A stretch of DNA of 64,000 nt. It comes from Clostridium_AD sp937920395 (lineage in GTDB: Bacteria > Bacillota > Clostridia > Clostridiales > Clostridiaceae). Under the pieces are notes generated by a model. It saw only the letters and a program-made list of their open reading frames with translations. It searched no databases and was not told where the DNA came from. The stretch lies in assembly GCA_052274345.1 (NCBI GenBank), contig DAVZGP010000007.1:1-64000 (forward strand). The letters run 5' to 3'. Of the stretch, positions 43,359 through 52,872 are shown in pieces (the first letter of the stretch is position 1; every line of letters starts with the position of its first letter). A program made the translations under genes and the position numbers.

Positions 43359-44876
43359 ATGAATATAAAACCAGAAGAAATAACATCCATAATAAAAAAA
43401 GAAATAGAAGGTTATAAAAAAACAATTGAAACTGTCGATTCTGGAACAATAATTCAGATAGGTGATGGAATAGCAAGAGTTTATGGATTGGATGAATGTA
43501 TGGAAAACGAACTTTTAGAATTCCCAGGTGGAATATTTGGCATGGCATTAAATTTAGAACAGGATAATGTAGGATGCGTGCTTTTAGGACCAGAAGAGGG
43601 AATTAAAGAAGGGGACATAGTAAAAAGAACTGGTAAAGTGGTAGAAGTTTCTGTAGGTGAGGCTTTAATAGGTAGAGTCGTAAATGCATTAGGTGTAGCG
43701 ATAGATGGTAAAGGTCCGATTAAAACTACAGAGACAAGACCAGTTGAGGTAATAGCACCTGGAGTTATTTCAAGACAATCAGTTAAGGAACCACTTCAAA
43801 CTGGAATTAAAGCAATAGACTCTATGGTACCAATTGGAAGAGGACAAAGAGAACTTATAATTGGAGATAGACAAACTGGTAAGACTGCTTTAACTACAGA
43901 CACTATTATAAATCAAAAGGGCAAAGATGTTATATGTATATATGTTGCCATTGGTCAAAAACAATCTACTGTTGCGCATATTGTTAATACACTATCTGAA
44001 ATGGGAGCTATGGATTATACGATAGTTGTAGCTTCTACAGCTTCGCATTCAGCACCACTTCAGTATTTAGCACCATATGCTGGATGTACAATGGGTGAAT
44101 TCTTTATGCATAACGGTAAGAATGTATTAATAGTATACGATGATTTATCTAAACATGCTGTAGCTTATAGAGCTATGTCATTATTACTTCGTAGACCACC
44201 AGGTAGAGAAGCATATCCTGGAGACATATTTTATATTCATTCAAGATTGCTAGAAAGGGCAGCGAAACTTTCAGATAAATTGGGTGGAGGATCATTAACT
44301 GCACTTCCAATAATTGAAACTCTTGCAGGTGATGTTACAGCATATATACCAACTAATGTTATTTCTATAACAGATGGGCAAATATTTCTTGAAGCTGAAT
44401 TATTCCATTCAGGGCAAAGACCAGCAATTAATGCTGGAATATCTGTATCTAGAGTTGGTGGAAATGCTCAAATAAAAGCAATGAAACAAGTTACAGGAAC
44501 TTTAAGACTTGAACTCGCTCAATATAGAGAACTTGCGGCTTTTGCTCAATTTGGAACGGATCTTGATAAAGATGCTAAAATGAGACTTGAAAAAGGTAAA
44601 AGATTAATGGAGATATTAAGGCAAGATCAATATGCGCCAGTAGCTGTAGAAAAACAAGTTATGATTTTCTTTGCGGGATCTGGTAACCATCTTGCAGATA
44701 TCCCAGTATCTGAAATAACACGATTTGAAAGCGAATATTTTGAGTTTATGGATACACAGCATAGAGAAATAGGTAAGGCGATACTTACTGAAAAAGCGTT
44801 AGATGATAAATTAAAACAACAACTTACTGAAGCTATAGATGAATTTAAAAAAATATTTTCTATAGATGATAAGTAG
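43359..44876 (+). CDS. atpA: F0F1 ATP synthase subunit alpha
   Basis: The 505-residue non-catalytic nucleotide-binding subunit has Walker A GDRQTGKTALTTD (about 169-181), VIYDD-type Walker B (VLIVYDDLSKHA) and the visible arginine-finger segment SISRVGGNAQ-like (ISVSRVGGNAQ, about 366-376). It starts at ATG 43359 after GAGGTGAG. A 142-bp gap follows before atpG. Confidence 0.98.
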   Translation: MNIKPEEITSIIKKEIEGYKKTIETVDSGTIIQIGDGIARVYGLDECMENELLEFPGGIFGMALNLEQDNVGCVLLGPEEGIKEGDIVKRTGKVVEVSVGEALIGRVVNALGVAIDGKGPIKTTETRPVEVIAPGVISRQSVKEPLQTGIKAIDSMVPIGRGQRELIIGDRQTGKTALTTDTIINQKGKDVICIYVAIGQKQSTVAHIVNTLSEMGAMDYTIVVASTASHSAPLQYLAPYAGCTMGEFFMHNGKNVLIVYDDLSKHAVAYRAMSLLLRRPPGREAYPGDIFYIHSRLLERAAKLSDKLGGGSLTALPIIETLAGDVTAYIPTNVISITDGQIFLEAELFHSGQRPAINAGISVSRVGGNAQIKAMKQVTGTLRLELAQYRELAAFAQFGTDLDKDAKMRLEKGKRLMEILRQDQYAPVAVEKQVMIFFAGSGNHLADIPVSEITRFESEYFEFMDTQHREIGKAILTEKALDDKLKQQLTEAIDEFKKIFSIDDK

Positions 44877-45018
44877 TGAGAAGGATTTAAATTTAAGAAA
44901 AAGTATAAGTAATAAATTAATATGGCACCTTTACGCTGTAATTAATTTGCATTGATGATATAATATTAGAGCTAAATTGCTTTGATAACATATCACTAAT
45001 GCTAAAGAGAGGTGAAAC
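44877..45018 (+). other. Unusual gap between atpA and atpG
   Basis: The spacer of 142 bp is long for an atp operon. It contains an 8-bp inverted repeat (AAATTAAT at 44914-44921 and ATTAATTT at 44941-44948), no T-tract and no open gene. It may hold an mRNA processing site. Confidence 0.4.
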
Positions 45019-45873
45019 ATGGCAGGTGCAGGGCTTGTTGCAATTAAACGAAGAATAAGATCTATAACAAATACTACGAAAATCACAAAAGCAATGGGAT
45101 TGGTTTCGACATCTAAATATCAAAGAATAAGGAAAAAATTAGATACTAATAATAATTATGTAGATAAGCTTGAGGAAGTTATTAAGCAAGTTAAAGATAA
45201 TTACGACGAAGATAGTATCTATATAAAAGGAAACAAAAGTAGTAAGAAAATGTATGTTGTTTTGACTTCGGATACAGGTCTTTGTGGCGGCTTTAATTGG
45301 TCGATAGTAAATGAACTGACAAGTAAATTAGAGAGCAACAAGGAAGAATACGACATAATTGTAGTAGGCCATAAAGGAAGAGTTATATTTAAAAAACTTA
45401 ATATAGAAACTGTGTCTGAATATGTTGATATTTTAGATGTTCCTACTCAAAAAGAAGCTACTACCATAATTGACCACGCATTCAACATGTATAATAATGG
45501 TGAAATAGGTGAAGTTTATATAGTTTATAAAAGACTTATATCAGCACTGAAAAATGAAGTGAAAATTGAAAAATTGCTTCCTTTAAGTTTTGAAAATGAA
45601 GACAATGTTAACAAAGAGTATGTAAATATTGAAGCAATAGATGAAAAAGCATTATATGAAATAACTTCATTATTTTTAGGAGGTAAAACTCTAAATTCAA
45701 TGTTACATTCAAAAGCAAGTGAGCATAAGTCTAGAATGGAATCTATGGGGTCAGCCACTGAAAATGCTAATGATATACTTGATAAACTTAATTTAAAATA
45801 TAATAGAAGTAGACAATATTCAATTACACAAGAAATTTCAGAAATAGTCGGAGGAGCGGAGGCTCTAAAGTAG
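45019..45873 (+). CDS. atpG: F0F1 ATP synthase subunit gamma
   Basis: The 284-residue rotor shaft has the conserved N-terminal helix (IKRRIRSITNTTKITKAM), GLCGGFNW in the globular part (about 93-100) and the C-terminal helix ending RQYSITQEISEIVGGAEAL. It starts at ATG 45019 after AGAGAGGTG. Confidence 0.97.
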   Translation: MAGAGLVAIKRRIRSITNTTKITKAMGLVSTSKYQRIRKKLDTNNNYVDKLEEVIKQVKDNYDEDSIYIKGNKSSKKMYVVLTSDTGLCGGFNWSIVNELTSKLESNKEEYDIIVVGHKGRVIFKKLNIETVSEYVDILDVPTQKEATTIIDHAFNMYNNGEIGEVYIVYKRLISALKNEVKIEKLLPLSFENEDNVNKEYVNIEAIDEKALYEITSLFLGGKTLNSMLHSKASEHKSRMESMGSATENANDILDKLNLKYNRSRQYSITQEISEIVGGAEALK

Positions 45874-45888
45874 AAAGGAGAGAGATTA

Positions 45889-47286
45889 ATGGCAGGACAT
45901 ATAGGCAAAGTTGTTCAAGTAATAGGACCAGTTATAGATATAAAGTTTGACTCGGAAAGTCTTCCTAATATTTATAATAGTATTGAAATTCAGATGGATG
46001 ATAGAGTAATTGTAGCTGAGGTTGAACAACATATTGGTGATGATATTGTAAGAACGATAGCTATGGAAGGTACAGAAGGCTTAAGAAGAGGACTCGATGC
46101 TACTGATACACTGCACCCAATAATGGTTCCAGTAGGAGATGTGGTTCTTGGAAGGTTATTTAATGTTCTTGGAAAACCTGTAGATGAGATGGGTGAAGTT
46201 AAGGTAGATAAGTATATGCCTATTCATAGGTTAGCTCCAACATTTGCAGAACAATCTGTTGAACCAGAAGTTTTTGAAACAGGCATTAAAGTAATAGATC
46301 TTATAGCGCCATATCAAAAGGGTGGTAAAATTGGTCTTTTGGGTGGTGCAGGAGTTGGTAAAACTGTTCTCATACAAGAACTTATGAATAATATTGCAAA
46401 AGAGCATAATGGACTTTCAGTATTTACTGGAGTTGGAGAGAGAACAAGAGAAGGTAACGATTTATATAATGAAATGAAGGAGTCAGGAGTTATTTCTAAA
46501 ACTGCTTTGGTTTTTGGACAAATGAATGAACCACCTGGTGCCAGAATGAGGGTTGCATTAACTGGTCTTACTATGTGCGAAAATTTTAGAGATCAAGGTA
46601 AAGATGTATTATTGTTCATAGATAATATTTTTAGATTTACACAAGCTGGTTCTGAGGTTTCAGCACTACTTGGAAGAATACCAAGTGCTGTTGGTTACCA
46701 ACCAACACTTGCTACAGAAATGGGACAGTTACAAGAGAGAATTACATCTACAAAGCAAGGGTCAATTACATCTGTTCAAGCAGTGTATGTGCCAGCAGAC
46801 GATTTTACAGATCCTGCTCCGGCAACTACATTTACACATCTTGATGCTACTACAGTATTATCGAGAGGAATAGTAGAACTTGGTATATATCCGGCAGTAG
46901 ATCCACTGGAGTCGACATCAACAATGCTTGATCCTAGAATAGTTGGTAAGGAACATTATGATGTTACAATAGAGGTTAAACATATACTTGAAAGATATAA
47001 AGAACTTCAAGATATTATTGCAATACTTGGTATGGATGAATTGTCTGAAGAAGATAAATTAGTAGTAACAAGGGCAAGAAAAGTACAAAGATTTTTATCT
47101 CAACCATTTACAGTAGCTGAGCAGTTTACTGGAATGAAAGGTAAATTTGTACCAGTAAAAGAAACCGTAAGAGGTTTTAAAGAAATTCTTGAAGGCAAAC
47201 ATGATAAATTACCAGAAGCTGCATTTATGTTTGTAGGTTCTATAGAAGAGGCAGTAGAGAAAGCTAAGACTTTGGCTAATCAGTAA
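45889..47286 (+). CDS. atpD: F0F1 ATP synthase subunit beta
   Basis: The 465-residue catalytic subunit has Walker A GGAGVGKTVLIQEL (about 150-163), the catalytic glutamate segment GERTREGNDL, LLFIDNIFRFTQAGSEVSAL and the DELSEEDK (DELSEED) loop. It starts at ATG 45889 after AAAGGAGAG. A 111-bp gap precedes atpC. Confidence 0.98.
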   Translation: MAGHIGKVVQVIGPVIDIKFDSESLPNIYNSIEIQMDDRVIVAEVEQHIGDDIVRTIAMEGTEGLRRGLDATDTLHPIMVPVGDVVLGRLFNVLGKPVDEMGEVKVDKYMPIHRLAPTFAEQSVEPEVFETGIKVIDLIAPYQKGGKIGLLGGAGVGKTVLIQELMNNIAKEHNGLSVFTGVGERTREGNDLYNEMKESGVISKTALVFGQMNEPPGARMRVALTGLTMCENFRDQGKDVLLFIDNIFRFTQAGSEVSALLGRIPSAVGYQPTLATEMGQLQERITSTKQGSITSVQAVYVPADDFTDPAPATTFTHLDATTVLSRGIVELGIYPAVDPLESTSTMLDPRIVGKEHYDVTIEVKHILERYKELQDIIAILGMDELSEEDKLVVTRARKVQRFLSQPFTVAEQFTGMKGKFVPVKETVRGFKEILEGKHDKLPEAAFMFVGSIEEAVEKAKTLANQ

Positions 47287-47397
47287 TTCATATTAGTAAG
47301 CAATTAGCCATTATGTTACTTATTTTATTTGAGATAACTAGTAAAAATTATTAATTAATCTTTAAGAATATGTACATAGAAAGGTCGGTGTTATTTT

Positions 47398-47799
47398 ATG
47401 AAAAATCATATAAAACTTACTATGCTTACTCCTGAAAAGGAGTTTTATAGTGGTGATATTCTAAGTCTTAACTCGCAGAGTGATGAAGGGGTATTTGGAA
47501 TTCTTGCGAACCATGTCCCAATGATAGCTCAATTAAAACCAACTGTTACAACATTTACACAGGTTGATGGTAAAGAGTTAAAAGCTTTTACATCAACGGG
47601 TGTTTTAAGAGTTCTTAAAGGTGAAGTAGAAATGTTGTGTAGTGCTTGTGAATGGCCAGAAGATATAGATGCTAAAAGAGCAAATGAGGCTAAAGAGCGA
47701 GCAGAAAAAAGATTAAATAATGATACTCAAGAAGTTAATTTAAAACGAGCAGAAGGTGCTGTTTTAAGGTCAGTTATGAGACTCAAGGCAAAAGGATAG
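47398..47799 (+). CDS. atpC: F0F1 ATP synthase subunit epsilon
   Basis: The 133-residue protein has the N-terminal beta sandwich (LTMLTPEKEFYSGD, GVFGILANHVPMIAQL) and the C-terminal two-helix inhibitory region (AKRANEAKERAEKRL). It couples gamma to the c-ring and regulates hydrolysis. It is the last gene of the operon, with a terminator following. Confidence 0.95.
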   Translation: MKNHIKLTMLTPEKEFYSGDILSLNSQSDEGVFGILANHVPMIAQLKPTVTTFTQVDGKELKAFTSTGVLRVLKGEVEMLCSACEWPEDIDAKRANEAKERAEKRLNNDTQEVNLKRAEGAVLRSVMRLKAKG

Positions 47800-47804
47800 A
47801 ACCT

Positions 47805-47840
47805 AAAAAATGAAGATATTAATTTATCTTCATTTTTTTT
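47805..47840 (+). terminator. Terminator of the atp operon
   Basis: AATGAAGATA and TATCTTCATT form a stem within 47809-47834, followed by a T run. Confidence 0.8.
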
Positions 47841-47985
47841 ATGCTCAAGAAGAAAATAAAGTTGATTTAATATAAAATATTTAATAATCAAAGTGAATAC
47901 CATTAAATTATATTAAGCACATTTTAATTAAAATTATATATATTAGTAGTATAAAGAAAAGATATATATATAAAGATTGATCACT

Positions 47986-48043
47986 GGTATATACCCTACC
48001 TATACTTTAAAGAAAATAGCCCTCTTTGCACTTGTGCTGGGGG
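47986..48043 (+). other. Structured intergenic element before ywmB
   Basis: In the 358-bp gap 47800-48157, after the terminator, lie the palindrome GGTATATACC (47986-47995) and a two-part hairpin: CCCTC (48020-48024) with GGGGG (48039-48043) around GCAC/GTGC (48028-48031, 48034-48037), followed by ATAATTTTATT. It is much more GC-rich than its surroundings. Function is unknown. Confidence 0.4.
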
Positions 48044-48157
48044 ATAATTTTATTAATAGGACAAAAATAAAACTATTTTTTTTAGAATAAAAAGGTAAAT
48101 TATTGTCAAGAATTTAATTATTGGCAGTAATTTAAATTAAAGTGTAGGGGGACTGAA

Positions 48158-48877
48158 ATGAGAAGAAAAGGTATAGCTCTTTTATGTATAGTATTAAGTA
48201 TGATTGTTTTGCAAATTAATGTTACATTCGCGAAGGCACATGAAAATTATAATTTATTTGATGAAATATTAATCCAAACTAAAAGTAAAACTGTAGAATA
48301 TGGTTTAAAGACATGCTTCGAAACTCAAGGCGACCCCGAAGATATAACTAATTATATGATTTCAGCATTGGATCTTAATAATAAAAAAATAATATTAAGT
48401 GCATCTGATAATAAAAATTCATATTGTGTAAATTTTTCAAGTGAAAATTTAAACGGATACGTAGAGGCATTGAAATACAAAAATAAAAGTCTTATAACAA
48501 TAAATATAACTAAAGTAAGTAATGAAAATGGATTGATACCTCTTAAAAATAAAGTTAGAGATAGTATTGGCAATAGAGGTAAAGATATTAAATATTTTCA
48601 ATACTTAAAGGCAAGGGTTATGGAAAGTGATAAGGGTGTGGGAAAAAATAATATCAATGGTATTAATCAAAAAATAATAAAAATTCTGAAATCTCACGGC
48701 ACTGAAAATATTGAGACAGTGAGTTTAAATAATGGGCTAAGCACTCTGGCATATACCAAAAGATATGATGAAAAGGTAATTAATAACAAGTTAATTGATT
48801 TTAATTATGCTGTATGTAGTTATTCGTCAGGAAGGTACATTATCATGGGTACACCTGAAATAATTACAACTTATTAA
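48158..48877 (+). CDS. YwmB family exported protein
   Basis: The 239-residue protein has a cleavable-looking signal peptide (residues 1-25, ending TFA) and matches the YwmB family, with a TATA-box-binding-protein-like fold. The function is unknown. The gene order ywmB, murA, spoIID, spoIIQ is the same as in B. subtilis, which supports the call. It starts at ATG 48158 after AGGGGG. Confidence 0.8.
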   Translation: MRRKGIALLCIVLSMIVLQINVTFAKAHENYNLFDEILIQTKSKTVEYGLKTCFETQGDPEDITNYMISALDLNNKKIILSASDNKNSYCVNFSSENLNGYVEALKYKNKSLITINITKVSNENGLIPLKNKVRDSIGNRGKDIKYFQYLKARVMESDKGVGKNNINGINQKIIKILKSHGTENIETVSLNNGLSTLAYTKRYDEKVINNKLIDFNYAVCSYSSGRYIIMGTPEIITTY

Positions 48878-48904
48878 AAATTATCAATATTATGGAGGAA
48901 ATTA

Positions 48905-50170
48905 ATGGATAGATTGGTTATAAAAGGTGGAAAAAAATTAGAGGGTGAAGTAAATATAAGTGCTGCTAAAAATTCGGTCCTTCCAATACTTGTAGCAACT
49001 ATATTAAATGCTAATAGTTGTACTATTGAAAATACTCCGATGCTTGAGGATGTATTTGTAATTTGTGATGTATTAAAATCTCTTGGGGCAGACGTTAGTA
49101 TAGATAAAATTAATAAAAGAGTCAAAATAAATACTGCAAATTTATTTGATAGTGGAGCTAATGATGAATTAGTAAGAAAGATGAGAGCGTCTTTTTTAAT
49201 AATGGGACCGATGCTTGGAAGATTTGGAGGTTTTAAAATTTCTTTACCTGGTGGATGTAATATTGGAACTAGGCCGATTGATCTTCATTTAAAAGGATTA
49301 TCAGCATTAGGTGCTGAGGTTTCAGTAGGGCATGGATATGTAGAAGCAAAAGCTAAAAAATTAATAGGCAGCAACATATATTTAGATTACCCATCAGTGG
49401 GGGCTACGGAAAATATAATGATGGCTGCAACTCTTGCTAAGGGTGAAACAATAATAGGAAATGCAGCAGAGGAACCAGAAATTGTTGATTTGGCAATGTT
49501 TTTAAGGTCTATGGGAGCACAAATTGAGGGAGAAGGAACTGATACCATAAGGGTAATAGGAGTAAAAGACTTTAAAGAAGTTGTTCATAAACCGATATAT
49601 GACAGGATAGAAGCAGGCACATTTATGATAACAGCAGCGATAACAAAAAGCTTAATTAAAATTAATGGGGTTGATGAGATTCATTCAAAGCCAATAATAG
49701 CAAAACTTACAGAAATGGGAGTAGCGATAGAAATTAATAAAAATAGTGTAATAGTTGATGGTAGGCAAAAGTTAAATCCTATAGATTTAAAAACAATGCC
49801 ATATCCGGGATTCCCAACAGATATGCAAGCGCAGATGATGAGTTTATTATGTACAGTCAAAGGGACAAGTATAATTACAGAAACGATTTTTGAAAATAGG
49901 TTCATGCATGCTGTAGAGCTTAAGAGAATGGGAGCGAATATAAAGATAGATGGTAGAAGTGCGGTAATTGAAGGTATAGACACATTTACAGGGTCAGAGG
50001 TTACTGCTACGGATTTAAGGGCTGGGGCAGCGCTAATACTTGCAGGGCTAACAGCAGAAGGCACGACTACGATAAAGGACATATATCATATTGATAGAGG
50101 ATATGTCACCATTGAAGAGAAACTAAGAGGTTTAGGTGCAGATATAGAAAGGGTTCATTTTGATAAGTAA
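48905..50170 (+). CDS. murA: UDP-N-acetylglucosamine 1-carboxyvinyltransferase
   Basis: The 421-residue enzyme adds enolpyruvate from PEP to UDP-GlcNAc, the first committed step of peptidoglycan synthesis. It has AAKNSVLPIL (Lys22) and the active-site loop LPGGCNIGTRP with Cys118, the residue alkylated by fosfomycin, so sensitivity is predicted. It starts at ATG 48905 after TGGAGG. Confidence 0.96.
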   Translation: MDRLVIKGGKKLEGEVNISAAKNSVLPILVATILNANSCTIENTPMLEDVFVICDVLKSLGADVSIDKINKRVKINTANLFDSGANDELVRKMRASFLIMGPMLGRFGGFKISLPGGCNIGTRPIDLHLKGLSALGAEVSVGHGYVEAKAKKLIGSNIYLDYPSVGATENIMMAATLAKGETIIGNAAEEPEIVDLAMFLRSMGAQIEGEGTDTIRVIGVKDFKEVVHKPIYDRIEAGTFMITAAITKSLIKINGVDEIHSKPIIAKLTEMGVAIEINKNSVIVDGRQKLNPIDLKTMPYPGFPTDMQAQMMSLLCTVKGTSIITETIFENRFMHAVELKRMGANIKIDGRSAVIEGIDTFTGSEVTATDLRAGAALILAGLTAEGTTTIKDIYHIDRGYVTIEEKLRGLGADIERVHFDK

Positions 50171-50238
50171 TATATATTTTAGAAATAATAGTATTATATA
50201 AACAGGTATAAAAAGAGATTTTTTTAATATTAAAACTT

Positions 50239-50281
50239 AAGAATTGGGGTATATAAGAGAATATATTCCAGTTCTTTTATA
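50239..50281 (+). terminator. Terminator of murA
   Basis: AAGAATTGGGGTATAT (50239-50254) pairs imperfectly with ATATATTCCAGTTCTT (50261-50276), then TTAT. Confidence 0.65.
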
Positions 50282-50406
50282 ATGTAATTTTAAATTATAT
50301 AAGTTTTATCATCCAATATAAATTCAACAGACTAAAAAGTAATATTCTTTATATTTATTTAATATGTATAGAGTAAAACTTATTTTATAACGAAGGGGAG
50401 AAAAAG

Positions 50407-51462
50407 ATGAGAAAAGTTCTTGCTGCCATTCATTTTAAGAATATCCTTCTATTAATTATAGCATTTATAGCATTTATAGTTATTACTTCTGTATTAATAG
50501 TGGGAGTTGGGAATAACAAATATATAAATAAAGACACAAATAAAAGTACTGTAATTAAATCGGGAGATAATAAGAGCGTTATAAAATATGAATCAATGCC
50601 AAAAATCACTAAAGTTAAGGTCTTTATTACAAAAGAAAACAGTATAAAAGAAGTTAATTTAGAAGATTATGTTACTGGAGTTGTGGCATCAGAAATGCCT
50701 GTTGGTTTTGGGGTAGAGGCTATAAAAGCTCAAGCTGTAGCCGCAAGAACATATGCTTTAGCTCACGTTGCACAATTAGGTGGAGCCGGATGTAGTAAAT
50801 ATGCAAAGGAAGCTGATTTATGTGATACAGTTCACTGCCAAGTTTATATGACTAAGGAAGAACGTTTGAAAATATGGGGAAGAGTTAAAGGCGAGATGTA
50901 TTGGAATAAGATTGAAAATGCAGTTAAAGCAACAGTGGGTGAAGTCTTAACATATAATGACAATTTGGTAATGGAGCCATATTATTTCTCTACAAGCAGT
51001 GGGAGAACAGAAAATTCTGAGGACGTATTTAGCGCTATGGTACCATATCTTCGAAGTGTGGAAAGCCCTGGTGAGGAAAAATTAAAAAATACTAAAAGTA
51101 GTAAAACTTTTAACTATAAAGAGTTAAGCCAAATTATAAATAATAATTATAATAACGCCAGGGTATCATCTGCTAATATTAAAAACCAAATAACAGTAAT
51201 TGACAGAACTGAGGCTGGAAGTGTTAAGAATATTAAGGTAGGAAGAATAACTATGACAGGAGGTAAATTTAGAACAATGCTTAGTTTAAAATCATCAAAT
51301 TTTAAAATAAAGTTTAATTCAAGTAGTGTTGAAGTGGATTGCAGTGGATACGGTCATGATGTTGGAATGAGTCAATATGGAGCGGATGCCATGGCGAAAA
51401 AAGGGGAGAGTTATGTTGATATTTTAACTCACTATTATCAAGGTACAAAAATTTCTAAATAG
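50407..51462 (+). CDS. spoIID: Stage II sporulation protein D, peptidoglycan lytic transglycosylase
   Basis: The 351-residue membrane-anchored protein has one N-terminal helix (about 13-33), LEDYVTGVVASEMPVGFGVE with the catalytic glutamate (about 95-114), AQAVAARTYAL and the C-terminal SGYGHDVGMSQYGA. SpoIID works in the mother cell with SpoIIM/SpoIIP to remodel septal wall during engulfment. It starts at ATG 50407 after GAAGGGGAG. Confidence 0.95.
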   Translation: MRKVLAAIHFKNILLLIIAFIAFIVITSVLIVGVGNNKYINKDTNKSTVIKSGDNKSVIKYESMPKITKVKVFITKENSIKEVNLEDYVTGVVASEMPVGFGVEAIKAQAVAARTYALAHVAQLGGAGCSKYAKEADLCDTVHCQVYMTKEERLKIWGRVKGEMYWNKIENAVKATVGEVLTYNDNLVMEPYYFSTSSGRTENSEDVFSAMVPYLRSVESPGEEKLKNTKSSKTFNYKELSQIINNNYNNARVSSANIKNQITVIDRTEAGSVKNIKVGRITMTGGKFRTMLSLKSSNFKIKFNSSSVEVDCSGYGHDVGMSQYGADAMAKKGESYVDILTHYYQGTKISK

Positions 51463-51475
51463 AACAATATAATTA

Positions 51476-51511
51476 AGGCTAGTTATCCTATCTTGAGGGC
51501 ATAACTAGCCT
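51476..51511. terminator. Hairpin after spoIID
   Basis: AGGCTAGTTAT (51476-51486) pairs with ATAACTAGCCT (51501-51511). The T-tract is short and interrupted (AAAATTTTG). Confidence 0.5.
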
Positions 51512-51606
51512 AAAATTTTGTAAAATATAAAATAACTTACAAATAATTTAATAAATAATGTATGTTTTATTAGATTATGGACAAAAATACAAATGGAGGT
51601 GTTTGT

Positions 51607-52371
51607 ATGGATAAAAACGCAAACAATAAAGCATTAAACTTTTTCAAGAAGGAGGGCTTCTACGTAATTTTATTTGTTTGTTTATGTATAGTTGCTACAG
51701 TGGCATCTATAACAGCAAACAATAATAAAAAAGTTGCAAGTAATCAGGAAGCCGTACAAAAAGAACAAGCTAATGCAGGCAATGTAACTAAGGCAAACCA
51801 AAAGGCATATGATGGTGCTCTGCAAGTGAAAAAAGAAAATATAGCTAAGACTAAAGAACTTAAAGCAGTACCTAACACAAAAAATGTAGCAACGGCTGCA
51901 GTTTCTAGTTCAATCAATGCTCAATTTGCAAATCCAGTGGCTAATGGGCTACTAGCAAGAGCATATTCAAAAGAGATTGATTCAGTAGTGTTCAAGACTG
52001 ATGGAAGCTACAGAACAAATTTAGGAGTTGACATTCAAGCAAAAACTGGCGAGCCAGTAGTGGCTGTAATGGATGGAATAGTTAAGGAAGTTGGTACTGA
52101 TGTTGTAGGTCAAAATGGAAAGATGGTTGTAATAGATCATCAAAATGGCCTTGTTACTAAATACACTAGTTTAAATGAAAAAATCTTAGTAAAAAAAGGT
52201 GATAAAGTAAGTAAAAAACAACAAATTGGTACAGTTGGAAACACTAGTCTAAATTCATATAAAGAAGTATATGGTTCACATTTACATTTTGAAGTTTTAC
52301 AAAATAATACGAATATTGATCCTGCTAAATATATAAAATATGATAAATACCAATCTTCAAAAACAAAATAA
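51607..52371 (+). CDS. spoIIQ: SpoIIQ-type M23/LytM protein with altered zinc site
   Basis: The 254-residue protein has one N-terminal membrane helix (about 18-37), a polar linker and a C-terminal LytM domain. The zinc motif HxxxD reads NLGVD here (Asn138 in place of His, Asp142 kept), while the second motif HLH is intact (His225, His227). Endopeptidase activity is therefore doubtful, as in B. subtilis SpoIIQ and unlike C. difficile SpoIIQ. It is made in the forespore and pairs with SpoIIIAH to build the feeding channel. The start is ATG 51607 with GGAGGTG upstream. Confidence 0.9.
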   Translation: MDKNANNKALNFFKKEGFYVILFVCLCIVATVASITANNNKKVASNQEAVQKEQANAGNVTKANQKAYDGALQVKKENIAKTKELKAVPNTKNVATAAVSSSINAQFANPVANGLLARAYSKEIDSVVFKTDGSYRTNLGVDIQAKTGEPVVAVMDGIVKEVGTDVVGQNGKMVVIDHQNGLVTKYTSLNEKILVKKGDKVSKKQQIGTVGNTSLNSYKEVYGSHLHFEVLQNNTNIDPAKYIKYDKYQSSKTK

Positions 52372-52494
52372 AAACCAATAACCATCTCAATTAGTTGTTT
52401 TTCCAAAATATATGGTCAGATGACTAATTGAAATGGAATTTAAAAGCAAGGTATTGCATATTTATTAATATAGAAGGGTTTAGGAGGTAACACT

Positions 52495-52749
52495 TTGAAA
52501 GACTATATTGAAGACAGAGTATTAGAAGTTGCTAAGTATATTATTGAGTCAAAATCAACAATAAGAAGAACCGCCAAAGTATTTGGAGTTAGCAAGAGTA
52601 CTATTCACAAGGATATGACGGAGAGATTACCAACATTGAATCCTAAAATTGCTAGTCAAGCAAAAACGATTTTAGATTTAAACAAAGCTGAAAGACATAT
52701 AAGAGGTGGAGATGCAACTAGACTTAAATATAAGGCAATTGAAGGATAA
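52495..52749 (+). CDS. spoIIID: Stage III sporulation protein D, mother-cell regulator
   Basis: The 84-residue DNA-binding protein has a helix-turn-helix (STIRRTAKVFGVSKSTIHKD, about 21-40) and a basic C-terminal helix. It tunes sigma-E genes and activates sigK. It starts at TTG 52495 with AGGAGG 6 nt upstream. The order spoIIID-mbl is conserved with Bacillus. Confidence 0.96.
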   Translation: MKDYIEDRVLEVAKYIIESKSTIRRTAKVFGVSKSTIHKDMTERLPTLNPKIASQAKTILDLNKAERHIRGGDATRLKYKAIEG

Positions 52750-52872
52750 AGCATTTCAAAAGAAAACAATAAAAATATTATTGGTAAAAAAGGATATTTT
52801 TATGGCTTTATGTATTATAGTTTAGTATAATTTAATTATCTAATATACTAAAGAGCAGGAGTGAGTTTTGAA

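Noticed and set aside
45525..45908. 127-codon minus-strand frame across atpG/atpD
   Set aside because: It is a shadow of two conserved coding regions.
49681..50082. 133-codon minus-strand frame inside murA
   Set aside because: It is antisense to an essential conserved gene with no start signal.
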